Shown: positions 51,668-60,550 of the stretch, piece by piece
Numbering within the stretch: position 1 is the first letter of the stretch
How the letters are laid out: each line of letters starts with the position of its first letter
NCBI RefSeq assembly: GCF_036621135.1
Contig: NZ_JAZIBG010000012.1
Span: 1-64,000 of the forward strand
DNA: 64,000 nt
Origin: Aquincola agrisoli
Lineage (GTDB): Bacteria; Pseudomonadota; Gammaproteobacteria; Burkholderiales; Burkholderiaceae_C
Direction of reading: 5' to 3'
The notes under the pieces: generated by a model
The model's database searches: none
What the model saw: the letters and a program-made list of their open reading frames with translations, nothing else
What the model was told of the DNA's origin: nothing
Made by a program: the position numbers and the translations under genes

Positions 51668-54600
51668 ATGGCCATCAACGTTTCCTCCTGGTCGATCCGC
51701 AACCCGACGCCCGCGATCCTGCTGTTCGTGATGCTCACGATCGTCGGGCTGATGTCGTTCCGGGCGATGAAGGTCCAGAACTTCCCCGACATCGACCTGC
51801 CGATGGTCACCGTCACGGCCTCGTTGCCGGGCGCCTCGCCCGCGCAGCTCGAGACCGAGGTCGCGCGCAAGATCGAGAACTCGGTCGCCACGCTGCAGGA
51901 CATCAAGCACATCTACACCCAGGCGTCCGACGGCCTGGTGTCGATGACCATCGAGTTCCGGCTGGAAAAGCCCACGCAGGAGGCGGTGGACGACGTGCGC
52001 GACGCCGTCGCCCGCGTGCGCTCCGACCTGCCCGGCGACCTGCGCGACCCGGTGATCGCCAAGGTCACGCTGTCGGGGCTGCCCATCCTCACGTACACCG
52101 TCTCGTCGACCCGCATGGACGACGAGGCGCTGTCCTGGTTCGTCGACAACGAGGTCACCAAGTCGATGCTCAGCGTGCAGGGCGTCGGCGCGGTGGGCCG
52201 CGTGGGCGGCGTCACGCGCGAGGTGGCCGTCGAGCTCGATCCTGCCCGCATGCTGGCGCTCAACGCGACGGCCGCCGACATCTCCCGCCAGCTGCGCCAG
52301 GTGCAGCTGGAGGCTTCCGGCGGCCGCACCGACCTGGGCGGCGCCGAGCAGTCGGTGCGCACCATCGCCACGGTCGAGACGGCCGACGAACTGGCGCGCA
52401 TGGAGGTGCCGCTGTCGGACGGCCGGCGCATCCGGCTCGACCAGGTGGCGACGGTGCGCGACACGGTGGCCGAGATCCGTTCCGCCGCGCTGCTCAACGG
52501 CAAGCCGGTGGTGGGCTTCGAGATCAGCCGCAGCCGCGGCGCCGGCGAGGTGGCCGTGGCCGAGGGCGTGCGCGCCGAGCTCGACAAGCTCAAGGCCGCG
52601 CACCCGGACATCACCATCACCGAGGCGTTCAACTTCGTCGACCCGGTGATCGAGAACTACGACGGCTCGATGAAGCTGATGTACGAGGGCGCCATCCTCG
52701 CCGTCATCGTGGTGTGGTTCTTCCTGCGCGACTGGCGCGCCACCTTCGTCGCCGCCACGGCGCTGCCGCTGTCCATCATCCCGGCGTTCGCCGGCATGCA
52801 CCTGCTGGGCTTCACGATCAACGTCATCACGCTGCTGTCGCTGTCGCTGGTGGTGGGCATCCTGGTCGACGACGCGATCGTCGAGATCGAGAACATCATG
52901 CGCCACCTGCGCATGGGCAAGACGCCGTACCAGGCCGCGATGGAGGCGGCCGACGAGATCGGCCTCGCGGTGATTGCCACCACCTTCACGCTGATCGCCG
53001 TGTTCCTGCCCACCGCGTTCATGAGCGGCGTGCCCGGCAAGTTCTTCGTGCAGTTCGGCTGGACCGCCGCGATCGCGGTGTTCGCCTCGCTGGTCGTCGC
53101 ACGCATGCTCACGCCGATGATGGCCGCCTACCTCCTGCGCGACAGCGGCCGCGAGGAGAGCGACGGCCGCATCATGCGCAGCTACATGCGCTGGGTGACG
53201 TGGTGCCTGAAGCACCGCATCCTCACATCGATCGCGGCGGTAGTGTTCTTTTTCGGCTCGCTCAGCCTGATGGGCCTGCTGCCCACCGGCTTCATCCCGC
53301 CCGACGACCTGGCGCAGACGCAGGTGACGATCGAACTGCCGCCCGGCTCCACGCTGAAGGAGACGCTGGTGCTGGCCGAGCAGGCGCGCGAGATCGTGCA
53401 GCGCAATCCGCACACCCGCATGGTCTACACCGCGGTGGGCGGCGGCAGCGCGGGCGGCGACCCGTTCGCGCCGCAGGGCCTCGTGCAGGTGCGCAAGGCG
53501 GTGCTGACGATCAACATGTCGCCCCGGGGCGACCGGCCCGGCGTGCGCAAGCAGGCAATCGAGGACGAGTACCGCCATGCGCTGGCCGTGCTGCCCGGCG
53601 CGCGGCTGAAGGTCGGGCTGGGCGCCTCGTCGGAGAAGTACGTGCTCGTGCTGGCCGGCGAGGACGGCACCGTGCTGGACGCGCATGCGCAGCGCGTGCT
53701 GACCGACCTGCGCACCATCCCCGGCATCGGCAACGTCACCTCGACCGCCAGCCTGGTGCAGCCCGAGCTGGTGGTGCGGCCCGACTCCGCCCGCGCGGCC
53801 GACCTGGGCGTCACCTCGGCCGCGATCGCCGACACGCTGCGCGTGGCCACCTCGGGCGACTACGACCAGAACCTGCCCAAGCTCAACCTGTCGCAGCGGC
53901 AGGTGCCGGTGCTGGTGCGGCTGAAGGAGGAGGCGCGCAGCGATCCCGACCTGATCGCGCGCCTGGCGATTCCCGGCGCGCGCGGGCCGGTGATGCTGGG
54001 CAACGTGGCCGACATCTCGGTCGGCAGCGGCCCGGCCATCATTGGCCGCTACGACCGCATGCGGAACATCAACTTCGAGATCGAGCTGAACCAGCAGCCG
54101 CTCGGCGACGTGGAGCGGCAGGCGCTCTCGCTGCCCAGCCTGAGCAACCTGCCGCCCGGCGTGGTGGTGCGCGCGGTGGGCGACGCGGAGGCGATGGGCG
54201 AGCTCTTCGACAGCTTCGCGCTCGCGATGCTGACCGGCGTACTGTGCATCTACATCGTGCTGGTGCTGCTGTTCAAGGACTTCGTGCAGCCGGTGACCAT
54301 CCTGGCCGCGCTGGTGCTGTCGCTGCCGGGCGCGGCGCTGGCGCTGTTCGCGACGCAGACGGCGCTGTCGATGCCGTCGATGATCGGGATGATCATGCTG
54401 ATGGGCATCGCGACGAAGAACTCGATCCTGCTGGTGGAGTACGCCATCGTCGCCCGCCGCGACCGCGGCATGAACCGCTGGGAGGCGCTGCGCGACGCCT
54501 GCCACAAGCGCGCGCGGCCGATCGTGATGACCACCGTGGCGATGGGCGCCGGCATGCTGCCCATCGCGCTGGGCATCGGCGTCGACCCGAGCTTCCGCGC

Positions 54601-54778
54601 CCCGATGGCGATCGTCGTGATCGGCGGGCTGATCACCTCCACCTTCCTCAGCCTGCTGGTGATCCCGGTGGTGTTCACCTACGTCGACGACCTGGTGAAT
54701 TTCCTGCGCCGCCACACCTTCAAGATGCCGCACGCCGAGCACCTGCCTGCCCCGGACAAGCCCGCGGCGGCGAAGTGA
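51668..54778 (+). CDS. RND multidrug efflux transporter (HAE1 family)
   Basis: This 1036-residue inner-membrane pump has the HAE1 layout: an N-terminal helix, two large periplasmic loops and twelve helices. The proton-relay motif in TM4 is visible (VVGILVDDAIVEIENI). The N-terminus reads INVSSWSIRNPTPAILLF and the signature FPDIDLPMVTVTASLPGAS follows. The substrate cannot be told from sequence. It starts 19 bp after the fusion-protein gene. Confidence 0.95.
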   Translation: MAINVSSWSIRNPTPAILLFVMLTIVGLMSFRAMKVQNFPDIDLPMVTVTASLPGASPAQLETEVARKIENSVATLQDIKHIYTQASDGLVSMTIEFRLEKPTQEAVDDVRDAVARVRSDLPGDLRDPVIAKVTLSGLPILTYTVSSTRMDDEALSWFVDNEVTKSMLSVQGVGAVGRVGGVTREVAVELDPARMLALNATAADISRQLRQVQLEASGGRTDLGGAEQSVRTIATVETADELARMEVPLSDGRRIRLDQVATVRDTVAEIRSAALLNGKPVVGFEISRSRGAGEVAVAEGVRAELDKLKAAHPDITITEAFNFVDPVIENYDGSMKLMYEGAILAVIVVWFFLRDWRATFVAATALPLSIIPAFAGMHLLGFTINVITLLSLSLVVGILVDDAIVEIENIMRHLRMGKTPYQAAMEAADEIGLAVIATTFTLIAVFLPTAFMSGVPGKFFVQFGWTAAIAVFASLVVARMLTPMMAAYLLRDSGREESDGRIMRSYMRWVTWCLKHRILTSIAAVVFFFGSLSLMGLLPTGFIPPDDLAQTQVTIELPPGSTLKETLVLAEQAREIVQRNPHTRMVYTAVGGGSAGGDPFAPQGLVQVRKAVLTINMSPRGDRPGVRKQAIEDEYRHALAVLPGARLKVGLGASSEKYVLVLAGEDGTVLDAHAQRVLTDLRTIPGIGNVTSTASLVQPELVVRPDSARAADLGVTSAAIADTLRVATSGDYDQNLPKLNLSQRQVPVLVRLKEEARSDPDLIARLAIPGARGPVMLGNVADISVGSGPAIIGRYDRMRNINFEIELNQQPLGDVERQALSLPSLSNLPPGVVVRAVGDAEAMGELFDSFALAMLTGVLCIYIVLVLLFKDFVQPVTILAALVLSLPGAALALFATQTALSMPSMIGMIMLMGIATKNSILLVEYAIVARRDRGMNRWEALRDACHKRARPIVMTTVAMGAGMLPIALGIGVDPSFRAPMAIVVIGGLITSTFLSLLVIPVVFTYVDDLVNFLRRHTFKMPHAEHLPAPDKPAAAK

Positions 54779-54850
54779 GCGGGAGCGGCTCGAAGGTGCG
54801 AACATCACGGGCGGCCGCGTCCTGGCCGCCGCCCCCTGGAGCCTCCCCGC

Positions 54851-55663
54851 ATGAGTGAACTGCCCGCCGAACGTCCATCCGGTTCCTTCGATCCCCGTGC
54901 CGGGGCCGCCCGGCTCGCCGCCGCCTGGCGCAAGCGCACCCGGCTGGCCGAGTTGCCGCCCGAAGAGCGGCCGGCCGACGTGGCGCAGGCCTATGCGCTG
55001 CAGGCGGCGCTGCAGCAGGCGATGGGCGACGGCAGCGTTGGCTGGAAGATCGCCGGCGGCAGCGTCAACGGCCTGAAGGCGAGTCCGCACGGCGCGCCGC
55101 TGTTCGGCTTCCTGCGTGAGCCGTGTGTGCATCCGTCGGGCGCGGTGCTGGCTGCCCCGCCGGCCAGTGCGGTGTTCACGCTCGAGGTGGAGGTGGCGCT
55201 GCGTTTCGGCCGCGCGGCCGCGCCGGCCGAAGAGCCGTTCGATCCCGCCGGCATGCTGGACGCCGCATTCCTGGCGGTCGAAGTGGTCTGCAGCCGCTTC
55301 GTCGACCGCAAGGCGGTGGGTGTGCCCAGCTTCATCGGCGACGATGCCGGCTTCCACGCCTTCATCCTGGGGGATCCGCTGCCGCTCGGTGCGGCCTCGC
55401 CGCTGCTCGGCGAGCCGGCGACGCTGTGGCACCACGACGAACAGGTCGGCCCCGCCCTGGCGGGCGACGACCGCACCGATCCACTGCAGTCGATGGCACT
55501 CTTCTGGCGGCATGCCGCGCAGCAGCGGTGGTCCGTGCCGGCCGGCGCGATCGTCTCCACCGGCACGTTGATCAAGCCGTGGGACACGGCGGGGCCCGGC
55601 ACCTACGAAGGCCGGCTCGGCGCCGCGCGGGTGGTGTTCTCGATCGCGGACATCGCCGTATGA
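54851..55663 (+). CDS. 2-keto-4-pentenoate hydratase/fumarylacetoacetate hydrolase-like protein
   Basis: This 270-residue protein belongs to the FAH/MhpD family. The metal-binding Glu pair lies in FTLEVEVALRFGR and the other conserved block is AGDDRTDP. These enzymes hydrate or cleave 2-oxo-acid intermediates in aromatic and other catabolic pathways. Its substrate is unknown here. Its stop overlaps the start of the aldo/keto reductase as ATGA, pointing to a shared pathway. Confidence 0.85.
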   Translation: MSELPAERPSGSFDPRAGAARLAAAWRKRTRLAELPPEERPADVAQAYALQAALQQAMGDGSVGWKIAGGSVNGLKASPHGAPLFGFLREPCVHPSGAVLAAPPASAVFTLEVEVALRFGRAAAPAEEPFDPAGMLDAAFLAVEVVCSRFVDRKAVGVPSFIGDDAGFHAFILGDPLPLGAASPLLGEPATLWHHDEQVGPALAGDDRTDPLQSMALFWRHAAQQRWSVPAGAIVSTGTLIKPWDTAGPGTYEGRLGAARVVFSIADIAV

Positions 55664-56682
55664 CGCCGCCGGCCCCCGTTTACCGCACGCTCGGCCGCAG
55701 CGGACTGAAGGTCTCGCCGCTGTGGCTCGGGGCGATGATGTTCGGCGGCGAAACGCCCGAGGCCGAGGCCGGCAGCATGGTCGACCTGGCCCGCGACGCC
55801 GGCCTCAACGCGATCGACACCGCCGACGCGTACCACGCGGGCGAGTCGGAGCGTGTCGTGGGCCGGCTCATCGCGCGCGACCGCGCGCGGTGGATCGTGG
55901 CCACGAAGGTCTTCAACCCGATGGGACGCGAGCCCAACGAGCGGGGCCTGTCGCGACGCTGGCTGCGGACCGCGGTCGACGCCAGCCTGCAGCGCCTGGG
56001 CACCGACTGGATCGACGTCTACTACATGCACCGCGACGACGAGACGACGCCGGTCGAGGAGACGCTGTCGACGATGGCCCGCCTGATCGAGGCCGGCAAG
56101 ATCCACTACTACGGCGTGTCGAACTTCCGGGCCTGGCGCATCGCGCGCATGGTCGAGACCGCGCAGCGCATGGGCGTGCCGCCGCCCATCGTGTGCCAGC
56201 CGCCCTACAACGCGATGACCCGCGGCATCGAGACCGAGTTGCTGCCCTGCTGCGCCCATTACGGCGTGGGGGTGGTGAGCTACAGCCCGCTCGCGCGCGG
56301 GGTGCTCACCGCCAAGTACCAGCCCGGCACGGCGCCCGAGGCCGGCAGCCGCGCCGGGCGCGCCGACACGAGGATGATGCAGACCGAGTTCCGGCCCGAG
56401 TCCCTCGCGTTGGCGCAGCGGTTCAAGGCCCATGCCGATGCCCGCGGACTGAGCCCTGGCCAGCTGGCGGTGGCCTGGGTGCTGAACAACCGCCTGGTCG
56501 ACGGCGTGATCGCCGGGCCCCGCACGCTGGCGCAGTGGGAGGACTACCTCGGCGCGCTGGCCTGCCGGCTCATGCCCGAGGACGAGGCCTTCATCAGCGG
56601 CCTCGTGCCGGCGGGCCATGCCTCGACACCCGGGTTCACCGATCCGGCCTACCCGGTGCTCGGGCGCGTGCCGGTCGGCTGA
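55660..56682 (+). CDS. Aldo/keto reductase
   Basis: This 340-residue NAD(P)H-dependent oxidoreductase shows the catalytic tetrad: Asp in AIDTADAY, Tyr in the same block, Lys in WIVATKVF and His in YYMHRDDE. The SPLARGVLTAKY motif places it in the AKR11/12-like group. It is coupled to the hydratase upstream. The aldehyde or ketone substrate cannot be inferred. Confidence 0.93.
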   Translation: MTPPAPVYRTLGRSGLKVSPLWLGAMMFGGETPEAEAGSMVDLARDAGLNAIDTADAYHAGESERVVGRLIARDRARWIVATKVFNPMGREPNERGLSRRWLRTAVDASLQRLGTDWIDVYYMHRDDETTPVEETLSTMARLIEAGKIHYYGVSNFRAWRIARMVETAQRMGVPPPIVCQPPYNAMTRGIETELLPCCAHYGVGVVSYSPLARGVLTAKYQPGTAPEAGSRAGRADTRMMQTEFRPESLALAQRFKAHADARGLSPGQLAVAWVLNNRLVDGVIAGPRTLAQWEDYLGALACRLMPEDEAFISGLVPAGHASTPGFTDPAYPVLGRVPVG

Positions 56683-56713
56683 GTTCTTTACACGCGGGCG
56701 GGCGCGCGAGGGC

Positions 56714-56740
56714 TTTGGTTTCCGGCCTGGCGGCCGATGA
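56714..56740 (+). promoter_or_regulatory. Weak sigma-28-like promoter before GAF-GGDEF gene
   Basis: TTTGGTTT (56714-56721), 11 bases, then GCCGATGA (56733-56740) compares with the sigma-28 consensus TAAAGTTT-N11-GCCGATAA at 5 of 8 and 7 of 8 positions. It lies 30 bp before the proposed start. This is a motif match only. Confidence 0.3.
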
Positions 56741-56769
56741 GGGGTGGCATCAGTCTTGAAAGCACCACC

Positions 56770-57840
56770 ATGTCACATTTCGTCGTGCAGCCACGCGCCG
56801 CCGTCCAGGCACCCTTCGACGACCACGCCCGCCTGGCGGCCGTGTACGCCCACGAGCTGCTGGACACGGCGCCCGACGCTGCCTTCGACGCCGTGGCGCG
56901 GACCGCTGCCGCGCTGCTCGATGCGCCGATCGCCTTCGTCGGCCTGCTCGATGCGAATCGCCTGTGGTTCAAGGCGGCCGTCGGCGCCGACGTCGCAGCG
57001 CTGCCGGCCGATGCCGCGCACCCGCTCGACGCGGTCCGGCTGATCGCCGATCTGCAGGCCGACGGCTGTGCGGCTGCGCACGCGCTGCGCCAGGCCGCGC
57101 CCGGCGCACGCAGCTATGCCGGGGCGGCGCTGGTCGACGAATCCGGCCACCTGCTGGGCACGGTCGGCGTGCTCGACCACCGCGTGCGCAACTTCGGCGC
57201 GCAGGAGCGCCGCCGCCTGGCCGATGCGGCTGCGCTGGCGTCCACCGCGCTGGCGGCGCACTACCGCGCCGTGGCGCTGGCCCGGGCCGCCAAGTCCGAT
57301 CCGGTGACGGGGGCGGCCGACCGGCAGCGCTTCGACGAGGCGCTGGATGTCGAACTGCAGTATTCGATGCGCACCGGCGAGCCTTTCAGCGTGCTCTGCC
57401 TGGGCATCAACGGCTTCGAGGACATCTCCACCGGCTTCGGCCGTGCGGTGGCCGACGACGTGCTGCGCGAAGTCACGCGCCGCTTGGCCCAGCAGGTGCG
57501 CGTGGGCGACCTGCTGGCCCACCTGGGCCAGGCCGAGTTCGGCATCGTGATGCGCCATGGCGCCGAGAACGAAGCTGCGGCGCTCGCCGCCCGCATCGAT
57601 GCGGCGATGGGCGAGCCGGTGCAGCTTGGTGCGGGCGAATCGCTCGGCGTCAGCCTGTCGCTCGGCGTGGGCGCCTACGACGACGAGGTCGTCTCGGCCG
57701 CCCAGCTCTTCACGCGGGCGCAGCGCGAGCAGCGCCTGGCCGCCGAGCGGCTGGAGCGCCGCGTCAGCCTGGTCGGCCGCCTGTTCGAGGCGCCGGCGCT
57801 GCGGCTGGTCACGGGCGACGAGGGCCGCCAAGGCGGTTGA
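56770..57840 (+). CDS. GAF domain protein with degenerate GGDEF domain
   Basis: This 356-residue protein has an N-terminal GAF domain (about 20-165; AFDAVARTAAALLDAPIAFV, GTVGVLDH) and a C-terminal GGDEF fold whose signature reads GQAEF, so it probably binds but does not make c-di-GMP, or has lost activity. The upstream DPVTGAADRQRFDEAL matches the DxLTGLxNR region only partly. The ATG at 56770 is preferred to 56737 because the extra residues are not GAF-like. Confidence 0.85.
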   Translation: MSHFVVQPRAAVQAPFDDHARLAAVYAHELLDTAPDAAFDAVARTAAALLDAPIAFVGLLDANRLWFKAAVGADVAALPADAAHPLDAVRLIADLQADGCAAAHALRQAAPGARSYAGAALVDESGHLLGTVGVLDHRVRNFGAQERRRLADAAALASTALAAHYRAVALARAAKSDPVTGAADRQRFDEALDVELQYSMRTGEPFSVLCLGINGFEDISTGFGRAVADDVLREVTRRLAQQVRVGDLLAHLGQAEFGIVMRHGAENEAAALAARIDAAMGEPVQLGAGESLGVSLSLGVGAYDDEVVSAAQLFTRAQREQRLAAERLERRVSLVGRLFEAPALRLVTGDEGRQGG

Positions 57841-57849
57841 GCCGCCGCC

Positions 57850-57866
57850 CCCCGGCGCCGCCGGGG
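57850..57866. terminator. GC hairpin before the isocitrate dehydrogenase gene
   Basis: CCCCGGC-gcc-GCCGGGG lies 10 bp past the stop of the GAF-GGDEF gene. It lacks a T-run but sits where a terminator is expected, 45 bp before the next gene. Confidence 0.45.
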
Positions 57867-57910
57867 TGATCGCTTAGGATGAAACGTCTCAGCCTCGCGA
57901 GTCCCTACCC

Positions 57911-58942
57911 ATGAGCAGCACCATCCCCGCCACCCTCATCCCCGGCGACGGCATCGGCCCCGAGATCGTCGATGCGACGCTGGCCGCGCTCGATGCGCTG
58001 GGCGCGCCGTTCGAATGGGACACCCAGGTGGCCGGCCTGGCCGGCGTCCAGGCCGCGGGCGACCCGCTGCCGCCCGCGGTGCTCGACAGCATCCGCCGTA
58101 CCCGGCTGGCGCTCAAGGGGCCGCTGGAGACGCCCTCCGGCGGCGGCTACCGCTCGTCGAACGTGCGGCTGCGGGAGGAGTTCCAGCTCTACGCGAACCT
58201 GCGGCCCGCGCGCACCATCGTGCCCGGCGGCCGCTACGACAACATCGACCTCGTCGTCGTGCGCGAGAACCTCGAAGGCCTCTACATCGGCCACGAGCAC
58301 TACGTGAAGATCGCCGACGACCCGCATGCGGTGGCGATGGCCACCGGCGTCAACACCCGCGCCGGCTGCCGCCGCATCCTCGACTACGCCTTCCAGTACG
58401 CGATCGCCAACGGCCGCAAGAAGGTGAGCATCGTGCACAAGGCCAACATCATGAAGGCGCTGACCGGCGTCTTCCTGGAAACCGGCCTGCAGCTCTACGA
58501 GGAGAAATACAAGGGCCAGGTGCAGGTCGACACCGTGATCATCGACGCGTGCGCGATGAAGCTGGTGCTCGACCCGTGGAAGTTCGACGTCATCGTCACC
58601 ACCAACTTGTTCGGCGACATCGTGTCCGACCTGGTAGCGGGCCTGGTGGGCGGCCTCGGCATGGCGCCCGGCGCCAACATCGGCGAGAACGCCGCGATCT
58701 TCGAGGCGGTGCACGGCTCGGCGCCCGACATCGCCGGCCAGGGCAAGGCGAACCCGGTGGCGCTGATGCTCGCCGCCGCGATGATGCTCGACCACGTCGG
58801 GCGGCAGGACCTGGCCGCGCGGCTGCGCCAGGCGATCGACGCCACGCTCAACGTCGACCAGGTGCGCACCGGCGACCTCGGCGGCAGCGCGAGCACCCCG
58901 GCTTTCGCCAAGGCACTGGTGGCGCGCATCGCCAACGGCTGA
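57911..58942 (+). CDS. NAD-type isocitrate/isopropylmalate-family dehydrogenase
   Basis: This 343-residue enzyme has the decarboxylating dehydrogenase signature NLFGDIVSDLVAGLVGG and the start TLIPGDGIGPEIV, with the substrate Arg residues in RLREEFQLYANLRP. The length and sequence match short NAD-dependent isocitrate dehydrogenases common in Burkholderiales; isopropylmalate or tartrate dehydrogenase is possible but leuB genes normally lie in leu operons. It would feed the TCA cycle with NADH. Confidence 0.88.
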   Translation: MSSTIPATLIPGDGIGPEIVDATLAALDALGAPFEWDTQVAGLAGVQAAGDPLPPAVLDSIRRTRLALKGPLETPSGGGYRSSNVRLREEFQLYANLRPARTIVPGGRYDNIDLVVVRENLEGLYIGHEHYVKIADDPHAVAMATGVNTRAGCRRILDYAFQYAIANGRKKVSIVHKANIMKALTGVFLETGLQLYEEKYKGQVQVDTVIIDACAMKLVLDPWKFDVIVTTNLFGDIVSDLVAGLVGGLGMAPGANIGENAAIFEAVHGSAPDIAGQGKANPVALMLAAAMMLDHVGRQDLAARLRQAIDATLNVDQVRTGDLGGSASTPAFAKALVARIANG

Positions 58943-58970
58943 CGCAGTGGTATCAAGGCGTTTCGCCAGC

Positions 58971-58998
58971 TCAAGTGGCCCCTGGCGGGTGTCGATGC
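58971..58998 (+). promoter_or_regulatory. Sigma-28-like promoter before the GNAT-PilZ gene
   Basis: TCAAGTGG (58971-58978) and GTCGATGC (58991-58998) with a 12-base spacer resemble a FliA promoter (TAAAGTTT-N11-GCCGATAA). Transcription would start near 59005 and leave a leader of about 170 bases. The match to the -10 box is partial and the spacer one base long. Confidence 0.35.
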
Positions 58999-59173
58999 TG
59001 AAGACAGGAGCGATGCGTTGAACGCGCCAGCGCCAGGAACGATGCCCATGTGATCCCGCACGAGCGGGTCATTGGTGGTTGAGGCATGTCCCGGGACGGG
59101 GCGGGTCGGGCGGCGGGGATGACCCGCGCTCGCGCATCGCCTGCTGTTCAGGGTTCAACCGCCAGGGCTTTTC

Positions 59174-60550
59174 ATGTCGCGCATCCAACGATCGAGCTTC
59201 CGCAAGCGCCTCCACCAGGCCGTGCGGCGGGCACTGAACTTCCTTCCGACCGGATGGCGGTTCGCGGTGTACAGGCGCATGATCGACTGCGACCCGGCGC
59301 CGCCGGACAACCTGCAGTTGAAGATCGCCGACACGCGGGACGAACTGGAGGCCTGCTTCCGCCTGCTGCACGACGCCTACGTGTCCAGCGGCTTCATGAA
59401 GCCGCATCCGTCCGGCATGCGGGTCACGCAGTACCACGCGCTGCCGACCACCACGACCCTGTGCGCCAAGATCGACGGCGTCGTCGTCGGCACGATCTCG
59501 ATGATCCGCGAGGGCGTCTTCGGCTTCCCCCTGCAGGCCGCCTTCGACCTGAGCGAGGTGCGCGCCAAGGAAGGGCAGATCGCGGAGATCTCGGCGCTGG
59601 CCGTGCACCCCGACTACCGCAAGACGGGCGGGGCGATCCTGTTCCCGCTGATGAAGTTCATGTACGAGTACTGCACGCAGTACTTCGACACGCGGCACCT
59701 GGTGATCGCCGTCAACCCCGACAAGATCGAGCTCTACGAGTCGCTGCTGTTCTTCAAGCGGCTGCGCGGCAACGTGGTCGACCAGTACGACTTCGCCAAC
59801 GGCGCGCCCGCGGTCGGCGCCACGCTCGACCTGGCCCATGCGCCCCGCCTCTTCGAGAACGTGTACGGCGGCCGGCCGCCGCGCAAGAACCTGTTCCGGT
59901 ACTTCGTGCAGACGCGGCTGCCCAACATCCAGACGCCGCGCCGCCGCTACCACACCACCAACGACCCGGTGATGACGCCGGAGATCCTGCACCACTTCTT
60001 CAACGTGGCGACGCAGGGCTTCGCGGAGCTGGACGAGCGCCGCCGCCTGCTGCTGCGCTCCATCTACGGGCTGCCGGGCTACGACAGCGTGCTGCCCGCG
60101 CCCACGGCACCGCTGGCCGGGCACCACCCGCTGCGGCGCCACCAGCGCTTCTCGCTGCGCTGCCCGGCGCAGCTGACGCTGGGCCAGGACAGCCCGCTGC
60201 CGCTTACGGTGATCGAGCTGTCGGCGGGGGGCTTCCAGGCCGAATCCAAGGTGCCGCTGCCGCTCGATGCGGACGGTGCGGCGGTGATCGAGCTGGGCCG
60301 GCACGACGTGTCGTCGGTGCGCGTGCGCGTGGTGCGCCACGGCGGCCCCAGCTCGAACTACGGGGGCTTCTACGGCTTCCAGCTGGAGGAGACTGACGAA
60401 CGCTGGCGGCGCTGCGTGGCCGCCCTCGAAGGCGGGCAGACGGCCGCCGACCTGATGCGGCCGATGCCGGTGGCCAGCGTGGCTAGCGCGCCCGATACAC
60501 CACGTCGCGCAGCATCGGATAGATCTGCGTATCCCAGCGCCGGCCGCTGA
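59174..60550 (+). CDS. GNAT (N-acyl amino acid synthase-like) and PilZ fusion protein
   Basis: This 458-residue protein joins an N-terminal GNAT fold similar to FeeM/N-acyl amino acid synthases (about 40-215; QIAEISALAVHPDYRKTGG) to a C-terminal PilZ domain (about 320-415; HHPLRRHQRFSLRC with the RxxxR site, then ELSAGGFQAES in place of DxSxxG). Activity could be controlled by c-di-GMP binding to the PilZ part. The 3' end overlaps the convergent PHB depolymerase gene by 68 bp. The C-terminal tail past residue 435 is Ser/Pro-rich. Confidence 0.88.
   Translation: MSRIQRSSFRKRLHQAVRRALNFLPTGWRFAVYRRMIDCDPAPPDNLQLKIADTRDELEACFRLLHDAYVSSGFMKPHPSGMRVTQYHALPTTTTLCAKIDGVVVGTISMIREGVFGFPLQAAFDLSEVRAKEGQIAEISALAVHPDYRKTGGAILFPLMKFMYEYCTQYFDTRHLVIAVNPDKIELYESLLFFKRLRGNVVDQYDFANGAPAVGATLDLAHAPRLFENVYGGRPPRKNLFRYFVQTRLPNIQTPRRRYHTTNDPVMTPEILHHFFNVATQGFAELDERRRLLLRSIYGLPGYDSVLPAPTAPLAGHHPLRRHQRFSLRCPAQLTLGQDSPLPLTVIELSAGGFQAESKVPLPLDADGAAVIELGRHDVSSVRVRVVRHGGPSSNYGGFYGFQLEETDERWRRCVAALEGGQTAADLMRPMPVASVASAPDTPRRAASDRSAYPSAGR

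Noticed and set aside
54810..54830. Hairpin GGCGGCC/GGCCGCC after the efflux pump
   Set aside because: It is possible as a weak terminator, but short GC palindromes are frequent by chance here and there is no T-run; not listed as a feature.
51179..55513. Open frame of 1444 codons on the minus strand
   Set aside because: It is antisense to the efflux genes, with low-complexity His/Asp/Arg content and no domain; long spurious frames are expected at this GC content.
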